DNA of 46,449 nt, from contig JAHDCZ010000013.1 of NCBI GenBank assembly GCA_020629615.1, forward strand, positions 1 through 46,449, in the 5' to 3' direction. The stretch is from Saprospiraceae bacterium (lineage in GTDB: Bacteria; Bacteroidota; Bacteroidia; Chitinophagales; Saprospiraceae). The stretch's first letter is position 1. Every line of letters starts with the position of its first letter. Under the pieces are notes generated by a model. It did no database searches, was not told the origin of the DNA, and saw nothing but the letters and a program-made list of their open reading frames with translations. This document shows positions 1 to 7,149 of the stretch, in pieces. Both the position numbers and the translations under genes were made by a program.

Positions 1-55
1 ATACCAAACACAGTGTTTCATTTTCGTTGTTTTTAACTTCTGTTATCCAATCCAT
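1..55 (-). CDS. Possible 5' end of a leftward gene, truncated by the window edge
   Basis: An ATG at 55 on the minus strand opens a frame that stays open for the 18 codons left in the window and begins MDWITEVKNN. The start lies about 100 bp downstream of the lipoprotein gene on the same strand. The acidic, polar N-terminus would fit a small cytoplasmic protein such as an ECF sigma factor, but 18 residues cannot identify a family. It may be a chance open frame. Confidence 0.3.
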   Translation of the reverse strand, partial: MDWITEVKNNENETLCLV

Positions 56-154
56 GTTATAGAATAGCGATTCAAAAAAAATAATTAAGCTAAGCATATT
101 TATGGATACAAAATTGTTCAAAGGAAACTTATACAAAGTATTCTTATTCGAAAA

Positions 155-526
155 TCAGAATGTACAGTATAAACTGCAAGGGGTTTGCCCTTTGTAATAT
201 CCAACACTTCTTTCTGTATTATGAATTATTGTAACGTCCTTAGTTGTCGCTGAAACATTTCCATTGTCACAATGATAATTTGATCTTAAACGATAACTTC
301 CCACTTCAATATTTGAAATAACAACGCGCTCTCCAGGAGAAATGAAAGTAAGGAATTCGTCGTCTAAATATAAACCAATAGAGTTTATACAGCCGATCCA
401 ATCAGTGTGCATTTCTACCGCCAAGTCCCCGTATTGTGGTTCAGGGGTTTCAAATGTATCAATTTCGTAGCAAGACAAAATTGATAAGGAGCATACAATA
501 AGCAAAGTCAATAATAATTTGTTCAT
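155..526 (-). CDS. Small putative lipoprotein, unknown function
   Basis: The 123-residue product starts with a lipoprotein signal peptide: Lys at position 3, a Leu/Ile-rich core and a lipobox-like LSILSC with Cys19. An in-frame ATG five codons upstream (541) is an equally possible start. The mature part has no family I recognise; it contains a hydrophilic stretch after the lipid anchor and paired cysteines near the middle and the C-terminus, suggesting a disulfide-stabilised periplasmic or surface domain. It is divergent from the lipoprotein gene at 701, with a 160-bp AT-rich region between them. The coding call rests on the signal peptide and a clean frame; function is unknown. Confidence 0.7.
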   Translation of the reverse strand: MNKLLLTLLIVCSLSILSCYEIDTFETPEPQYGDLAVEMHTDWIGCINSIGLYLDDEFLTFISPGERVVISNIEVGSYRLRSNYHCDNGNVSATTKDVTIIHNTERSVGYYKGQTPCSLYCTF

Positions 527-700
527 ATATCTTTTACCCATTCATGCAGATTTTTTAAAAAAGTAACCCATTAAATTAACATTGTTTAAATTATTTAACT
601 AGAGATTAAAAAAATCGGAATGTGAGGTTACTTATTTAATGTTAGAGCATTAAGCTTGAAAGGTTTTTTACCAATTAATTTTTAAACATAAAATCAGCTT

Positions 701-1135
701 ATGAAATACTTGTTTTTTGCTCTTTTTATAATGCTTACAAGTTGTTATGAAGAAGAAACTATTTACGGATGTACGGATTTATCGAGTATAAATTATAATC
801 CGCTTGCCGAGATTAATGATGGAACCTGTTTGTATACGGCAGACGCAGTTATTTGGTATGGTCAATCAGTATCTGCGTTTCTTCAATCGAATGGCATTAC
901 TTCCCTTAGGTTTTATGTTGATGGAAATTTAATTGGATCGTCAGCGTCGAATGTTTTTTGGACAGGACAACCGACTTGTAATCAGAATGGAAGCATTACA
1001 GTCTTTAAAGATTTAGAAAGTTCCTCTTCAGGGTTTGCTAATTATTCTGTGTTAGATCAATTCGGTAATTCATATTGGTCTGGAACGTTAATGTTTAATG
1101 GAGGCAGATGTTCCGCATTACAACTAACCTTATAA
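701..1135 (+). CDS. Lipoprotein with a GCTD...DGTC motif
   Basis: The 144-residue protein has a short signal peptide and lipobox (MLTSC, Cys15), so it is probably lipid-anchored. Directly after the anchor is GCTDLSSINYNPLAEINDG followed by Thr-Cys, which matches the Gly-Cys-Thr...Asn-Tyr-Asn-Pro...Asp-Gly-x-Cys motif common in large secreted proteins of marine Bacteroidota. The motif usually occurs in tandem; here there is one copy close to the membrane. The C-terminal 100 residues look like a small beta-rich domain (alternating hydrophobics, Trp, Gly) with two further cysteines. Only 9 bp separate it from the next gene, which suggests co-transcription. Function is unknown; surface exposure is inference. 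Confidence 0.75.
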   Translation: MKYLFFALFIMLTSCYEEETIYGCTDLSSINYNPLAEINDGTCLYTADAVIWYGQSVSAFLQSNGITSLRFYVDGNLIGSSASNVFWTGQPTCNQNGSITVFKDLESSSSGFANYSVLDQFGNSYWSGTLMFNGGRCSALQLTL

Positions 1136-1144
1136 AATTAAAAG

Positions 1145-1915
1145 ATGAAAAATAGTATTTGTACGGGAAGCACCTTAATCGTTTTGATGTTAATAATTTC
1201 ACTATTGTCATGTTCTAAGGAAAGAGAAGTTGGCATTACAAACGAATGTGAACAAGTTTGCTTAAATGGTGGTAATTGTGTCGATAATAATTGTGAATGT
1301 CCTGATGGTTTTTTCGGTGAATTATGCGAACAGATGGATATTCAAGAGCTATTGAATAATGGGGAATCACCTCTTGAATTGTACAACAATGGAGTTGCGC
1401 TTGAAGAATTATACGGAAAACGATTTATGGAAGGCATCATATTTTTTGTAGATATAAATAATGAATTTCAAAATTTTAATGGTTTAGTTGCAGACGAAAG
1501 TTCGATTCCAGATAAGATATGGGGATGTCAAAATGTATTCATTACACAATTGCTTCATGTTATGGAAGATCCTGCGTTTCCAGAAGTCATTCAAGGCGCG
1601 AAAGTAGGAGATGGCTATCCCAATACAACAATTATTCTAAATTCTCCTTGTAATGGTCTAAATAGTGTGGCATTATTGTGTTCAGAAAGGAATGTAAACG
1701 GAGTTACGGGTTGGTTTCTTCCATCTAGAGGAGAATTAGACCTAATTCACCGAAACTTGGAACTAAATGGACATCAAGTATCTGGTGGAGAATACTTTTG
1801 GAGCTCTACGGGGTATGATGATGGAAATGTTTGGGTTCAAAATTTGACGACTGGAGTCCAATCTCCTTTGGGCAAAACCCAATTAGCTAATCTGAAAGCA
1901 ATTAAGTCTTTCTAG
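1145..1915 (+). CDS. Lipoprotein with EGF-like module and DUF1566/Lcl-like domain
   Basis: The 256-residue protein has a lipobox (SLLSC, Cys23), then a six-cysteine EGF-like module at about residues 35-62: CEQVCLNGGNC, then CECPDGFFGELC. The rest, from about residue 95, resembles the DUF1566 / Legionella collagen-like C-terminal fold: a GIIFFVD start, a central Cys-containing stretch, then GWFLPSRGELDLI and the YFWSSTGYDDGNVWVQNL signature near the end. Such proteins are generally surface-exposed with presumed binding roles. It follows the lipoprotein at 701 by 9 bp, so the two probably form a small operon. The EGF plus Lcl order on one lipoprotein is unusual to me; the domain calls are from motif reading alone. 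Confidence 0.8.
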   Translation: MKNSICTGSTLIVLMLIISLLSCSKEREVGITNECEQVCLNGGNCVDNNCECPDGFFGELCEQMDIQELLNNGESPLELYNNGVALEELYGKRFMEGIIFFVDINNEFQNFNGLVADESSIPDKIWGCQNVFITQLLHVMEDPAFPEVIQGAKVGDGYPNTTIILNSPCNGLNSVALLCSERNVNGVTGWFLPSRGELDLIHRNLELNGHQVSGGEYFWSSTGYDDGNVWVQNLTTGVQSPLGKTQLANLKAIKSF

Positions 1916-2017
1916 AATTATTCAAAATTTATTCAACGACTAATTTAGTCGGGTTACCTTTTATTCTTATGGACATTAAGCTTGATAACTATTAAGTTTA
2001 ATAATAAAACAAGTGAA

Positions 2018-2791
2018 ATGAAATTTATATGTTTTTTGACTTTTATGACATTATATTCAATGTCTTATGCTCAGGATGTGATAGTAAAAAATACAAAAGA
2101 AAAAATTGAAGCTAAAATTTTAAAAATTGGCGAGAATGAAGTAGAATACAAAAAGGCATCAAACTTAAATGGTCCCATCTATACGATTAAAAAAGATGAA
2201 ATATTTATTGTGTTATACGCAAATGGCGAACAAGAATCGTTTGATAAAATTAAGCAAAAAGTTCATATGGGAGATTCAGACGAAATAATTACTGAAGATG
2301 AGACCGATAGTGCGTATGATACCGAAGGTTTGTTGTATTTTAAATTGAATACATGGAGAAAAGATCAATACCAAATTGGTAAATATAAATCTGATATTAA
2401 TACTATAATTTGTTCAGACGTTTCTTATGAAACGTTTTTAACCCAGATGAAAATCTATGATTTCAATTCCTATGAAAGTTTTCTTTCGAATAAAAGAAAC
2501 TATAATATTGGAAGTGCCTTTTCAAACATTTTTAGTGCTATTGGCTTTGGAACAGGGATTATTGCATTTCGAGATGTTTTAAACGATTATGATACTAACA
2601 TAATTTATATTTCTTTAGCAAGTTTTGGTGTGGGATTAGCGTTTGAATATGGTTTGATGCGTCCAGCTTACGATGCAGCTATTAAAACTGTCGAAGGGTA
2701 TAACGAAAAAATAATCGATAAAAGCAAAATTACCTATGGACTAGACTTGAAAATAAATCCTAATGGAATTGGGTTAGTATTTCAATTTTAA
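2018..2791 (+). CDS. Secreted/membrane protein of unknown function
   Basis: I chose the ATG at 2018 (257 residues) because it opens directly into a signal peptide, MKFICFLTFMTLYSMSYAQ; a TTG 12 codons upstream adds a non-signal leader. After cleavage comes a domain of about 60 residues (DVIVKNTKEKIEAKILKIGE..., then GPIYTIKKDEIFIVLYANG), a short exported module I associate with Bacteroidota, in which a residue lists what a protein does to an envelope signal is unknown. A hydrophobic stretch at about residues 160-215 could be one or two membrane segments. The C-terminus reads GIGLVFQF, like an outer-membrane strand end. Its last codons form half of a long palindrome (2774-2804). Confidence 0.7.
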   Translation: MKFICFLTFMTLYSMSYAQDVIVKNTKEKIEAKILKIGENEVEYKKASNLNGPIYTIKKDEIFIVLYANGEQESFDKIKQKVHMGDSDEIITEDETDSAYDTEGLLYFKLNTWRKDQYQIGKYKSDINTIICSDVSYETFLTQMKIYDFNSYESFLSNKRNYNIGSAFSNIFSAIGFGTGIIAFRDVLNDYDTNIIYISLASFGVGLAFEYGLMRPAYDAAIKTVEGYNEKIIDKSKITYGLDLKINPNGIGLVFQF

Positions 2792-2804
2792 ATTGAAATA
2801 CTAA
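2774..2804. repeat. 31-bp perfect palindrome between convergent genes
   Basis: Two 15-bp arms (2774-2788 and 2790-2804) are exact reverse complements around a single central T at 2789. The element contains the stop codon of the upstream plus-strand gene and ends one base before the stop codon of the convergent START-domain gene. It is AT-rich and has no T-tract on either side, so it is not a classical intrinsic terminator, although it could fold at the 3' end of both transcripts. Confidence 0.8.
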
Positions 2805-3449
2805 TCAATCTAACAAAGGACTAGAGCTATTAAGATAATCACGTACTCTAATTCTCATTTCTTTCATAGATTTCATAGGGCTTTCTGTAATGCCTCGATT
2901 GGTGAGCCAGGCGGGGATACTTCCGGCAGGATCCATGTGTCCTGTTTGGATTATGGTCGTGATACCAGGTGTTTTTTCTTCTAAGATCCATTGGCTTGAC
3001 AACTGACTCATTTTTACATTACGAGTTTTTTCTTCAATGTCTTCGTCAACCAACCAAACGTCAAGTACCGCTTTCTTATCATGTACTATGTTGAATTTGC
3101 ATTGAGCGATGGCATATCGATCTCTTACTGGCCAAGGTAAACCAATTTCTAGGTAGTATTTGGCTTCATTCGGAGAGATCTGATCAAGGATTTTTAATTT
3201 GGAAACTCGGTCATACCATTCTGGCATTTTTTCCAAATCAGTCAATAAGGCGAGTGTGCTTTTTAGACTTGCGTCTAATGTGCCTTCCAGTTTATAGGCT
3301 TTGAAACTGCTGTTTTCAATTTTACTTGTCCAGACAATGATACCTTCGGAAGATTTTCCATGTTCCCATTGATACTCTTGGGCCAAAGCTCCATTCGCCG
3401 AAAGGCAAAAAAACATAAAAATTATAAATCCACTCCAATTATTATTCAT
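2805..3449 (-). CDS. Secreted START-domain (lipid-transfer-like) protein
   Basis: The 214-residue product has an N-terminal signal peptide ending ANGALAQ (about residue 24), followed by one domain spanning nearly the whole mature protein. The pattern is that of START/StAR-related domains: early EGIIVWTSKIENSSFKAYK, a middle LEKMPEWYDRV segment, then LPWPVRDRYA, matching the conserved PWPxxxRD region, and a late MDPAGSIPAWLTN segment. START domains form a hydrophobic pocket for lipids; the ligand cannot be read here. The signal peptide predicts a periplasmic location. It is transcribed towards the gene at 2018 and divergently from the DUF819 gene. Confidence 0.85.
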   Translation of the reverse strand: MNNNWSGFIIFMFFCLSANGALAQEYQWEHGKSSEGIIVWTSKIENSSFKAYKLEGTLDASLKSTLALLTDLEKMPEWYDRVSKLKILDQISPNEAKYYLEIGLPWPVRDRYAIAQCKFNIVHDKKAVLDVWLVDEDIEEKTRNVKMSQLSSQWILEEKTPGITTIIQTGHMDPAGSIPAWLTNRGITESPMKSMKEMRIRVRDYLNSSSPLLD

Positions 3450-3537
3450 TCAGATGTTTGCTAAATTCCCGTAATAATCATCAATCCCTTTTAGGAATCT
3501 TAGATTTATTCCTACTTTAACGAAAAAGACACAAGAT

Positions 3538-4812
3538 ATGATACTTTCTTTCTTTTTGAATGCTGAGCCGTTTTTTACCAATGATGCTATTGTATTAGGA
3601 ATTATTTTAATCGTTCTGGCGGGAGTATTTTATACTTCTGAAATGGAGAATCCATTCTGGAAGAAGTTTTATACTTATATCCCGGCACTTTTGGTCTGTT
3701 ATTTTATTCCAGCATTGTTAAACTGGCCATTGGGTTTGATTTCCGGCGAGGAGTCTAATTTATATTTTGTAGCATCCCGATACTTATTGCCTGCGAGTTT
3801 GATTTTGCTTTGTTTGAGTATTGATTTTAAGGGGATTATCGGCTTGGGTCCAAAGGCAATCATTATGTTTTTGGCTGCAACATTAGGGATAGTATTAGGA
3901 GGGCCTATTGCTCTTTTGGCGGTGAGTTATTTGTTTCCCGGGGTAATTGATGCAAATCCGGATGAATTATGGAGAGGTTTATCCACTGTTGCCGGTAGTT
4001 GGATTGGTGGCGGGGCGAATCAAACGGCAATGAAAGAAATTTTTGAAGTAGGCGATGATTTATTTGGTTCTATGCTTGTGGTAGATATCGTAGTTGCGAA
4101 TATTTGGATGGGCTTTTTATTATATGGAGCCAACATTTCAGATCGGATAGATAGCTGGTTAAAGGCGGATAGTTCTTCGATTGAAGACTTAAAAAACCGA
4201 GTGGCCGATTACCGAGCTAGTATTGCCTCCATGCCCACCACAACGGGTCTTTTTGTCTTACTCGCCGTTGCTTTTGGGGGTGTAGGATTGTCGCATTGGG
4301 GTAAAGATATTATGGCTCCATTCATGGGACAGTATAAGGAAACCTTAACTGACCTAGGACTGAATTCGTTGATGTCTAGTTTCTTTTGGTTAGTGGTTTT
4401 TTCTACAACCATTGGTCTGGCCTTGTCTTTTACAAAAGCCAGGAAATTAGAAGGTATTGGTGCTTCTCGTTGGGGGACCATTTTTATTTATATTTTGGTT
4501 GCGACAATTGGTATGAAAATGAATCTCGGAGAAGTTTTACAGAACTTAGATTTGTTTTTGATTGGCATTATATGGATGTCTATTCATGTATTGATCTTAT
4601 TGATTGTAGCGAAGTTGATTAAAGCACCATTTTTCTTTGTAGCCGTTGGAAGCCAGGCAAATGTGGGAGGAGCAGCATCTGCACCAGTAGTGGCTTCGGC
4701 ATTTAATCCATCACTGGCTCCAGTAGGTGTTTTGATGGCAGTATTGGGTTATGCATTGGGAACCTATGGAGCTTTGATTTGCGCTTATATGATGCAGGCG
4801 GTAGCATCGTAA
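3538..4812 (+). CDS. DUF819 family integral membrane protein
   Basis: The 424-residue protein has about ten hydrophobic membrane segments from residue 17 to the C-terminus. It matches my recollection of the DUF819 family: an early FYTYIPALLVCYFIPALLNW segment, a central GSWIGGGANQTAMKEIFEV loop between helices, and the late GSQANVGGAASAPVVASAF segment. The two Gly/Ala/Asn-rich loops resemble substrate or ion sites in elevator-type transporters, and some authors place the family near sodium-dependent carriers; the substrate is unknown. It stands alone, divergent from the START-domain gene, with an AT-rich leader. Length and topology are complete. Confidence 0.85.
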   Translation: MILSFFLNAEPFFTNDAIVLGIILIVLAGVFYTSEMENPFWKKFYTYIPALLVCYFIPALLNWPLGLISGEESNLYFVASRYLLPASLILLCLSIDFKGIIGLGPKAIIMFLAATLGIVLGGPIALLAVSYLFPGVIDANPDELWRGLSTVAGSWIGGGANQTAMKEIFEVGDDLFGSMLVVDIVVANIWMGFLLYGANISDRIDSWLKADSSSIEDLKNRVADYRASIASMPTTTGLFVLLAVAFGGVGLSHWGKDIMAPFMGQYKETLTDLGLNSLMSSFFWLVVFSTTIGLALSFTKARKLEGIGASRWGTIFIYILVATIGMKMNLGEVLQNLDLFLIGIIWMSIHVLILLIVAKLIKAPFFFVAVGSQANVGGAASAPVVASAFNPSLAPVGVLMAVLGYALGTYGALICAYMMQAVAS

Positions 4813-4852
4813 CTATCTGATTGATAATCATAGGGTTTATGGACTTTTTCTA

Positions 4853-4869
4853 TTCGCATTGAATGCGAA
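4853..4869. promoter_or_regulatory. 17-bp palindrome upstream of the glmS operon (possible operator)
   Basis: TTCGCATT and AATGCGAA are exact reverse complements around one G. The element lies 18 bp upstream of a TATCTTTG -7-like sequence (4888-4895), so it would overlap or flank the -33 region of that promoter. A dyad at this position is a plausible repressor or activator site. No T-tract follows on the plus strand, so it is not a good terminator for the DUF819 gene. Confidence 0.4.
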
Positions 4870-4887
4870 AAATGTCAAATAAAATGT

Positions 4888-4895
4888 TATCTTTG
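4888..4895 (+). promoter_or_regulatory. -7 promoter element (TATCTTTG) of the glgA-like/glmS operon
   Basis: TATCTTTG matches the Bacteroidota -7 consensus TAnnTTTG exactly. It lies 38 bp before the first ATG of the operon, predicting a leader of about 30-35 nt. I do not see a clean TTTG at the usual 19-21 bp upstream, so a weak -33 helped by the neighbouring palindrome is possible. Confidence 0.5.
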
Positions 4896-4933
4896 CACTC
4901 CATTTTTCGATATCCTAAAAGATACCCAATTAT

Positions 4934-5758
4934 ATGAGTAAGAAAAGAGCGCTTTTCGTGACGCAGGAAATGAATCCTTACACAGCAATCTCCGAGATTT
5001 CTGATATCGTAAGAAAATTACCTCAGGCGGCACAAGAAAAAGGGATGGAAATCCGTGTGTTAATGCCTAAATATGGTGTTATCAATGAAAGAAGACACCG
5101 ATTGCATGAGGTTGTACGATTGTCTGGAATGAATATCATTGTTGATGATGAAGATTATCCATTAATCATAAAGGTAGCTTCTCTTCCTGGTGCTCGAATG
5201 CAGGTATACTTTTTAGACAATGAAGAGTTTTTCAAGAGAAAATTTGTTTTTGATGATGCTAATGAGAAACCTTTTGAGGACAATTCTGATAGAATGGTGT
5301 TTTTCTGTAAGGGTGTTATGGAAACGGTGAAAAAATTTGGATGGCCACCGGATTTAATTCATTGTCATGGATGGATGACTAGTTTGATCCCTTTATATCT
5401 GAAAACAGTTTATAAAGATGACCCAATTTTCCAAAATTCAAAGATCGTTTATACTGCCTACAACAACGATTACGAAAAAACGTTTTCAAAGAGATTCTTA
5501 GAAATCGCTGCGATAAACAAATTAGGAGAGTCTGATTTGGAAGCTTTTGGAAACGGTGACGATATTACCCTTTTAAAAGGTGGATTGGCACATGCCGATG
5601 CCGTAGTGGTAGGAAGCGAAAATTTGGATGAAGACGTTAAGAAATTAATCGATGCTTCAGAGAAACCTACCATGGAAAAAATGGAACTAGAGGAATTGGT
5701 CCCAGCAAGTATTGATTTTTACAAAGGCCTAGTAGACGACGAGGAATCCGAAGATTAG
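4934..5758 (+). CDS. Truncated glycogen/starch synthase-like protein (GT5 N-terminal domain only)
   Basis: At 274 residues it covers only the N-terminal Rossmann domain of GT5 glycogen synthases, which are usually about 480 residues; the C-terminal GT-B half is absent, with a stop and the next gene 18 bp on. The start ALFVTQEMNPYT and RVLMPKYGV align with the family N-terminus, and LIHCHGWMTSLIPLYLK matches the conserved HxHDW region. The ADP-glucose-binding Lys-Thr-Gly-Gly-Leu loop is missing: the matching place reads PYTAISEISDIVRKLP. It is therefore unlikely to make glycogen by itself. Short homologues beside DUF4270 and glmS recur in Bacteroidota, so it is probably a conserved protein with an altered role, not a fresh pseudogene. 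Confidence 0.8.
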   Translation: MSKKRALFVTQEMNPYTAISEISDIVRKLPQAAQEKGMEIRVLMPKYGVINERRHRLHEVVRLSGMNIIVDDEDYPLIIKVASLPGARMQVYFLDNEEFFKRKFVFDDANEKPFEDNSDRMVFFCKGVMETVKKFGWPPDLIHCHGWMTSLIPLYLKTVYKDDPIFQNSKIVYTAYNNDYEKTFSKRFLEIAAINKLGESDLEAFGNGDDITLLKGGLAHADAVVVGSENLDEDVKKLIDASEKPTMEKMELEELVPASIDFYKGLVDDEESED

Positions 5759-5776
5759 AGCATAGAATATACCTGG

Positions 5777-7138
5777 ATGAAAGTTTTTTTCAAATTTATT
5801 GTCATTGGATTGGTCATTAGCGTATCGCTGATTTCCTGTGATGAAGATTCGATTGTTGGTTCAGATCTTTTAGGTGGAGAGGGATTAGAAATAGAATTCA
5901 CGGATACCATTGGGGTGAGTATCATTACTGAGATCGGTGAACCTATCATTGCTTATCGACCTGGAACTCAAATATCTACCTTTTTATTAGGAGAAATTGA
6001 TGAACCGATCTTTGGAAAAGCAAAGTCTAATATCGTTTGTCAAGCTAGTCGTGGTGGAAGTTCGCCTGATTTTGCAGGATCGACTTTAGATTCTGCTGTG
6101 CTTATCTTAAAATTAGATACGCTTGGGCTTTATGGTGATCAGCAAGCAAGTCACAATATCAAAGTCTATCAATTAGAGACAGAGTTATTGAGAGATGATA
6201 CGATCTATTCTAATGATGTAATTGATTTTAATCCGTCAGAAATTGGTTCGCGATCATTTTCTTCAATTAATGCTTTTGATTCCATAGAAGTGAATGATCA
6301 TAAAGGAGATTCTCTTCGATTAACATATCCTCAGCTGAGGATTCCTTTGGATATGTCTTTTGCAACTTCTTTGTTTGAGAATGCAGATGCCAATTCTAAT
6401 GATACTACTTTTCTTCAAACCTTGAAAGGAATGTATTTAACTGATGAGACAGATAACTCTATGTTGGGCATTCGATTGGGTGGTGACCGTGATACCTTAA
6501 GTAGAGTCTCCATGTTTTATACCGATAATGAAGGAGTGAAGAGGAAGTTTAGTTATAATATAAACTTTGCAATTTCCAGCGACGATTATAGTGGAAACAT
6601 AAGAGCCAACGTATTTGAAATGGACTTAACTGGATCTGTAGTTGAATCTGCTCTCGATGATCCTTTGTATGCGGATAGTTTATTTTACATTCAATCCATG
6701 GACGGGGTACGCGCCAAAATTGATATGACAGGTGTTTTGGCAAGACCGGATGATCTATTAAATTATGCAGAATTAGAATTCACACTTGCCGAACTGATGG
6801 ATGATAATTTGGAAGAGAACCCTCCAATTACAAACCTTTTGGCTAGTTTTATAAATGAAGATGGTAAATTAGAAGTTATTAATGACATTGCCTTAGATAT
6901 AGGATTGAGTTTCTTTGATGGCTCCTTACAAGAAATCGATGAAAATGGTTTGGTAACTACCAAGTACAGAATGAACATAACCAACTATGTGAAAGCATTG
7001 AGAAATGATCCTACTTATTTGTCAAATCTTTACATTACAGGATTTAGTCCTATTCAAACAGCCAAAAGATCGGTAATTTATGGTCCTGGTCATTCGACTT
7101 ATCCTGTACGACTTAAATTAGCATTTACAAAGCCTTAA
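5777..7138 (+). CDS. DUF4270 family lipoprotein
   Basis: The 453-residue protein begins with a lipoprotein signal peptide and lipobox (VSLISC, Cys21), followed by Asp and acidic residues, DEDSIVGSDLLGGEG. The DSIVGSDLLG start, an ISTFLLGEIDEPIFGK segment about 60 residues later and the final PVRLKLAFTKP fit DUF4270, a family found in Bacteroidota and usually located next to glmS. The mature part is beta-rich with no membrane helices, suggesting a periplasmic or outer-membrane lipoprotein. Its role is unknown. It sits 18 bp after the glycogen-synthase-like gene and 11 bp before glmS, so it is almost certainly in the same transcript. Confidence 0.85.
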   Translation: MKVFFKFIVIGLVISVSLISCDEDSIVGSDLLGGEGLEIEFTDTIGVSIITEIGEPIIAYRPGTQISTFLLGEIDEPIFGKAKSNIVCQASRGGSSPDFAGSTLDSAVLILKLDTLGLYGDQQASHNIKVYQLETELLRDDTIYSNDVIDFNPSEIGSRSFSSINAFDSIEVNDHKGDSLRLTYPQLRIPLDMSFATSLFENADANSNDTTFLQTLKGMYLTDETDNSMLGIRLGGDRDTLSRVSMFYTDNEGVKRKFSYNINFAISSDDYSGNIRANVFEMDLTGSVVESALDDPLYADSLFYIQSMDGVRAKIDMTGVLARPDDLLNYAELEFTLAELMDDNLEENPPITNLLASFINEDGKLEVINDIALDIGLSFFDGSLQEIDENGLVTTKYRMNITNYVKALRNDPTYLSNLYITGFSPIQTAKRSVIYGPGHSTYPVRLKLAFTKP

Positions 7139-7149
7139 TTAAATAAAAT

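Noticed and set aside
1937-1951. Small dyad CGACTAATTTAGTCG after the EGF-Lcl gene as a terminator
   Set aside because: Short stem, AT-rich loop, and only a weak T-rich tail after a GGTTACC interruption; not convincing.
648-1985. Exact 12-mer CATTAAGCTTGA at 648-659 and 1974-1985, each 30-45 bp before a start codon
   Set aside because: By simple chance many 12-mers recur in an AT-rich 46-kb window; no third copy or longer match supports a regulatory role.
4386-4622. Open frame of 78 codons overlapping the DUF819 gene in another frame
   Set aside because: The DUF819 frame is continuous and domain-complete through this region, so this is a shadow.
7139-7149. glmS ribozyme or riboswitch
   Set aside because: Only 11 bp separate glmS from the preceding gene, and no ribozyme-like structure fits.
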